Positions 3,272-7,034 of a stretch of DNA of 7,034 nucleotides are shown here, in pieces. The stretch is from DASWHD01 sp036393335. GTDB taxonomy: Bacteria; CG2-30-53-67; CG2-30-70-394. Within the stretch, counting starts at the first letter, position 1; each line of letters opens with the position of its first letter. Location: contig DASWHD010000024.1 in the NCBI GenBank assembly GCA_036393335.1, forward strand, positions 1-7,034. The letters run 5' to 3'. A model generated the notes under the pieces. The model searched no databases. It was given only the letters and a program-made list of their open reading frames with translations, and was not told the origin of the DNA. A program made the translations under genes and the position numbers.

Positions 3272-5950
3272 ATGTCCCTCAACGAGGCCAATACCCGCCG
3301 CAGGCTCATCGACCCGAAGCTCGCAGCGGCGGGGTGGCGGGTTGTCCCCTTCGCTCCGGGCCAGTCGCTCGACACCTACGACTGTTGTGCCATCGAGGAG
3401 TACCCGACCGCCGCCGGCCCCGCCGACTACGCCCTCTGCGTCAGTGGCCGGATCCTCGGCGTCGTTGAGGCCAAGCGGCTCTCCCTCGACCCCCAGGGGG
3501 TGCTGACCCAGGCGGAGCGCTACGCCAAAGGCACGACCGACAACCCACTCAACTTCCACGGCTACCGGGTCCCCTTCCTGTACTCGACCAACGGCGAGGT
3601 GATCTGGCACCACGACATCCGCCATTCCCCGAGTCGGTCCTACCCCATCGCCCGGTTCCACACCCCCGCGGCCCTGATGGAACGGCTGGGGCAGGACTTC
3701 GACGCCGCCTGCACCCAACTCGTCCGAACCCCGAACGACCACCCGCGCCTGCGCCCGTATCAGGTCGAGGCCAACACCGCCATCGAGGCGGCCATCGCCG
3801 GCCACAAGCGGCAGATGTTGGTGGCCATGGCCACGGGGACCGGCAAGACCTTCACCCTGGTCAACGAGATCTACCGCTTGATGAAGGCCGGAGTGGCCAA
3901 GCGCGTCCTCTTCCTCGTGGATCGCCGCGCCCTCGCCGCGCAGGCGGTGCGCACCTTCGCCTCGTTTGAGCCGAAGCCCGGCCTCAAGTTCGACCAGATC
4001 TACGAGGTCTACAGCCAGCGCTTCCACCGCGAGGATCTCGACGACGATCCGTCGTTCGACCCTACGGTCCTCCCGACCGCCTACCTGACCGACCCGCAGC
4101 CGGGACACGCCTTCGTCTACGTCTCCACCATCCAGCGGATGACCATCAATTTGCTCGGGCGCGGCAGCGTCTTCGCGGGTGCCGAGGAGCCACCCGACGC
4201 AGATGCCGAACAGCTCGACATTCCCATCCACGCCTTCGACCTGATCGTCGCCGACGAGTGTCATCGCGGCTACACCGCCTCGGAAATCGCCGTCTGGCGC
4301 CAGACCCTCGACCACTTCGACGCCCTGAAGATCGGCCTCACCGCGACCCCGGCCGCCCACACCACCAGCTACTTCAAGGAGGTGGTCTATCGCTACGAGT
4401 ACGAGCGGGCGGTCCGCGAGGGGTATCTGGTGGACTACGACCTGGTGACCATCGCCTCCGAGGTGCGCATGCACGGCGTCTTCCTGGAGGAGAGCGAGCA
4501 GGTCGGCAGGATCGATCCCGACACCGGCACCCAGCAGCTCGACCTCCTAGAGGATGAGCGCCAGTTCGCCACCACGGACATCGAGGAGCGCGTCACCGCC
4601 CCGGACTCCAACCGCAAGATCCTCTCCGAGGTCCGGCGCTACGCCGCGGAGCACGAGCGGCGCTACGGCCGCTTCCCGAAGATGTTGATCTTCGCCGCCA
4701 ACGACCTCCCCCACACCTCCCACTCCGACCAGTTGGTGGACCTCGCCCGGGACGCCTTCGGCCAGGGCGATGCCTTCGTGCAGAAGATCACCGGCCGCGT
4801 CGATCGCCCGCTACAGCGCATCCGCGAGTTTCGCAACCGCAAGCACCCGGCGGTGGTGGTCACCGTCGACATGCTCTCCACCGGTGTCGACATCCCCGAC
4901 CTGGAGTTCATCGTCCTCCTGCGGCCGGTGAAGTCCCGCATCCTCTTCGAGCAGATGCTGGGCCGCGGCACCCGCCGCGGGGAGCACTTCACCGACAAGT
5001 CCCACTTCACCCTCTTCGACTGCTTCGACGGCACCCTGATCGAGCGCTTTCGCCAGGCCACCGCCATCACCGCCGAGCCGCCCCGGCGCGAGGCGCGCAC
5101 CCTCGTGGAGATCATCGAGGAGATCTGGCAGAACCGCGATCGTGACTACCACACCCGCTGCCTGGTGAAGCGGCTGCAACGCATCGCCAAGGAGATGTCC
5201 GCGGAGGCCCGGGAGCGGTTCGCCGCCCACATCCCCGACGGAGACGTCGCGCGCTTTGCGGCCAGCCTTTCCGACCGGCTCCGCGACGATTTCACCGCCA
5301 CCATGGCGATGCTGCGCGATGTCGACTTCCAGGACCTCCTCCAGAACTACCCGCGGGCCAAACGCACCTTCCTGGTGGCCTACGAGACCGAGGACACCGT
5401 CTCCAGCGCCGTCTTCGTCCGCGACGGCGACGGCAACGAGTGGCAGCCCGCCGACTACCTGGACGCCTTCGCCACCTTCGTGCGCGACCACGCCGACCAG
5501 ATCGAGGCGATCCGCATTCTGCTTGACCGGCCCCAGGGGTGGAGCACCGACGCCCTCAAGGAGCTGCGCAACCAACTCGCCGCCGCTCGGCCGCGGTTCA
5601 CCGTCGACAACCTCCAGCTCGCCCACGAGCGCCATTACCACAAGGCCCTCGCCGACATCATCTCCATGGTCAAGCACGCCGCCCGGGAGGACGAGCCGCT
5701 CTACACCGCAGAGGAACGGATCGACCGCACCCTCGCAAGGGTCACCGGCGGCCACGACTTCACCCCCGAGCAACAGCAATGGTTGGAGCGCATCCGCGCC
5801 CACCTGATTGAGAACCTCTCGGTCGATCGGGAAGACTTCGACCTGTTACCCGTCTTCTCCCGCAGCGGCGGCTGGCGTCGCGCGGACCAGGACTTCGGCG
5901 GACGGCTCGGCGACCTCCTTCGCCACCTCAACGAGGCCATCGCGGCATGA
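3272..5950 (+). CDS. hsdR: Type I restriction endonuclease, R (motor/nuclease) subunit
   Basis: HsdR joins HsdM and HsdS to form the type I complex that translocates unmethylated foreign DNA with ATP and cuts it at a distance. The protein is 892 residues. It has the typical opening MSLNEANTRRRLIDPKLAAA, then a PD-(D/E)xK nuclease with D52 in ADYAL and E66/K68 in VVEAKR. The SF2 motor follows: Walker A ATGTGKT (187-193), DECH box (328-331), TATP (357-360), STGVDIP (536-542) and QMLGRGTRRG (561-570). The region from about 730 to 890 resembles the EcoEI R-protein C-terminal domain, which points to the type IB (EcoEI/EcoAI) group. All core motifs are intact and the length is normal. An in-frame TAG at 3251-3253 excludes a longer N-terminus. 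No Shine-Dalgarno site precedes ATG 3272. The stop overlaps hsdM by ATGA. Being immediately next to hsdM argues for a working operon. Confidence 0.95.
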   Translation: MSLNEANTRRRLIDPKLAAAGWRVVPFAPGQSLDTYDCCAIEEYPTAAGPADYALCVSGRILGVVEAKRLSLDPQGVLTQAERYAKGTTDNPLNFHGYRVPFLYSTNGEVIWHHDIRHSPSRSYPIARFHTPAALMERLGQDFDAACTQLVRTPNDHPRLRPYQVEANTAIEAAIAGHKRQMLVAMATGTGKTFTLVNEIYRLMKAGVAKRVLFLVDRRALAAQAVRTFASFEPKPGLKFDQIYEVYSQRFHREDLDDDPSFDPTVLPTAYLTDPQPGHAFVYVSTIQRMTINLLGRGSVFAGAEEPPDADAEQLDIPIHAFDLIVADECHRGYTASEIAVWRQTLDHFDALKIGLTATPAAHTTSYFKEVVYRYEYERAVREGYLVDYDLVTIASEVRMHGVFLEESEQVGRIDPDTGTQQLDLLEDERQFATTDIEERVTAPDSNRKILSEVRRYAAEHERRYGRFPKMLIFAANDLPHTSHSDQLVDLARDAFGQGDAFVQKITGRVDRPLQRIREFRNRKHPAVVVTVDMLSTGVDIPDLEFIVLLRPVKSRILFEQMLGRGTRRGEHFTDKSHFTLFDCFDGTLIERFRQATAITAEPPRREARTLVEIIEEIWQNRDRDYHTRCLVKRLQRIAKEMSAEARERFAAHIPDGDVARFAASLSDRLRDDFTATMAMLRDVDFQDLLQNYPRAKRTFLVAYETEDTVSSAVFVRDGDGNEWQPADYLDAFATFVRDHADQIEAIRILLDRPQGWSTDALKELRNQLAAARPRFTVDNLQLAHERHYHKALADIISMVKHAAREDEPLYTAEERIDRTLARVTGGHDFTPEQQQWLERIRAHLIENLSVDREDFDLLPVFSRSGGWRRADQDFGGRLGDLLRHLNEAIAA

Positions 5951-7034
5951 GCGACATCGTCCAGAAGCTCTGGGGGTTCTGCCACACCCTGCGTCACGAC
6001 GGGATCGACTACGGCGACTACATCGAGCAGATCACCTACCTGCTCTTCCTCAAGATGGCGGATGAGCGGGGCATCGACCTCCCCGCCGCCTGCGACTGGC
6101 CGGCGCTCGCCGCCCGCTCCGGCACCGACCTGACGGACCACTACCAGGAGGTCCTCCGCACCCTCGGCCAGCAGCGCGGACTCCTGGGCGACATCTTCGC
6201 CGGTGCCCTCTCCCGCTTCACCAATCCGGTGAGCCTGCGCCGCCTCATCAGCCTCATCGACGAGACCGAGTGGACCGCCCTGGACGTGGACGTGAAGGCC
6301 GCCGCCTTCGAGGGGCTCCTGCAAAAGGCCGCCAGCGAGGGCAAGAAGGGCGCCGGCCAGTACTTCACGCCGCGGCTCCTCATCCAGTCCATCGTCCGTT
6401 GCGTCCGCCCCGACCCCCGCGCCCACAAGGAGTTCACCATCTGCGACCCGGCGTGCGGCACCGGCGGCTTCCTGGTCGCCGCCTACGAGTGGCTCATGGA
6501 GGAGACGGTTGGCGGCGCCCTGGACCGGAACCTCGCCCACCGCATCACCCACGCCACCTACTTCGGCCAGGAGCTGGTCCCCCGCCCCCGGCGTCTCGCC
6601 CTCATGAACCTCTACCTCCACGGCCTGGAGCCGGAGATCACCCTGGGCGACTCGCTCTACCAGGCCCCAGACGCGCGGCGCTTCTCGATCATCCTCACCA
6701 ATCCCCCCTTCGGCACCAAGGGTGCCAATCAGGTGCCGGACCGCGACGACTTCACCATCGCCACCAGCAACAAGCAGCTCAACTTCCTCCAGCACTGCAT
6801 CACCATCCTGGAGCCGGGCGGCCGTGCCGCCGTGGTGGTGCCGGACAATTGCCTGTTTGCCGACCAGGCCGGCGAGGTCTTCAAGATCCTCACCGAGGAC
6901 TGCGACCTCCACACCGTCCTGCGCCTGCCCAACGGCACCTTCACCCCCTACAGCGCCGGCACCAAGACCAACGTGGTCTTCTTCACCAAGGGCTATCCCA
7001 CGGAGACGGTGTGGATCTACGACGCCCGCACCAA
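5947..7034 (+). CDS. hsdM: Type I DNA methyltransferase, M subunit (3' end outside window)
   Basis: HsdM methylates adenine at the sites chosen by HsdS, protecting host DNA, and is also part of the restriction complex. ATG 5947 overlaps the hsdR stop (ATGA). The frame stays open to the window edge, giving 362 codons of a protein that is usually about 480-500 residues. An N-terminal helical domain (about 5-125) begins MSDIVQKLWGFCHTLRHDGI. The methyltransferase core follows with GQYFTPR (137-143), the SAM-binding motif DPACGTGGFL (167-176) and the catalytic NPPF (252-255). VVVPDNCLF at 296-304 and GTKTNVVFF at 338-346 are also typical. No lesion is seen. hsdS, which sets the target sequence, should follow outside the window. 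Confidence 0.95.
   Translation, partial: MSDIVQKLWGFCHTLRHDGIDYGDYIEQITYLLFLKMADERGIDLPAACDWPALAARSGTDLTDHYQEVLRTLGQQRGLLGDIFAGALSRFTNPVSLRRLISLIDETEWTALDVDVKAAAFEGLLQKAASEGKKGAGQYFTPRLLIQSIVRCVRPDPRAHKEFTICDPACGTGGFLVAAYEWLMEETVGGALDRNLAHRITHATYFGQELVPRPRRLALMNLYLHGLEPEITLGDSLYQAPDARRFSIILTNPPFGTKGANQVPDRDDFTIATSNKQLNFLQHCITILEPGGRAAVVVPDNCLFADQAGEVFKILTEDCDLHTVLRLPNGTFTPYSAGTKTNVVFFTKGYPTETVWIYDART

Noticed and set aside
3254..4474. Long minus-strand open frame opposite hsdR (406 codons)
   Set aside because: It is a shadow of GC-rich hsdR codons. Its translation is repetitive Gly/Val/Asp/Glu-rich sequence with no recognisable domain, while the plus strand carries complete HsdR motifs.
4811..6912. 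Long minus-strand open frames opposite hsdR and hsdM (4811-5803 and 5701-6912)
   Set aside because: Same explanation: low-complexity GGVGEV-type translation antisense to well-supported genes.
1..7034. tRNA or rRNA genes, CRISPR arrays, transposases, integrases
   Set aside because: Looked for by eye on both strands; no cloverleaf-like gene, regularly spaced repeats or mobile-element protein motifs were seen.

Overview
This 7 kb window comes from a GC-rich bacterial chromosome. The gene families (a methionyl-tRNA synthetase with a fused C-terminal tRNA-binding domain, a PIN/VapC pair, AbiE and a type I restriction system of the EcoEI kind) fit a proteobacterium, perhaps a gammaproteobacterium. 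That assignment rests on family resemblance only and is weak.

Layout, left to right. (1) Bases 1-763 are the 3' part of metG, running in from outside the window. (2) Bases 819-1477 are a plus-strand toxin-antitoxin pair: a PIN-domain toxin gene broken by an in-frame amber codon and a +1 frameshift, followed by an intact small antitoxin gene. (3) Bases 1474-2552 are a minus-strand AbiE-type pair: an intact AbiEi antitoxin/regulator followed by an AbiEii nucleotidyltransferase gene that keeps only its first ~69 residues. The two pairs converge, and their stop codons overlap. (4) Bases 2553-2752 hold a candidate AbiEi operator palindrome, a strong three-tier hairpin and a possible short leader ORF. 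(5) Bases 2753-3121 are a second, free-standing copy of the metG tRNA-binding domain. It is about 96% identical in DNA to the real metG tail, including 9 bases past the stop. (6) Bases 3272-7034 are a type I restriction-modification operon, hsdR (complete) and hsdM (cut by the window edge), overlapping by ATGA; hsdS is expected beyond the window.

The region reads as a defence/toxin-antitoxin island abutting the 3' end of metG. Two patterns stand out. First, the toxin-antitoxin block lies between two direct copies of the metG 3' end (342 bp, 13 differences, offset 2358 bp). This points to duplication or integration at metG and predicts RecA-dependent excision. Second, in both toxin-antitoxin modules the toxin gene is destroyed while the antitoxin gene is intact, as if selection removed toxicity but kept, or had not yet lost, the antidotes. 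The restriction operon next door looks intact as far as it can be seen. No integrase, transposase, tRNA, rRNA or CRISPR array was found.
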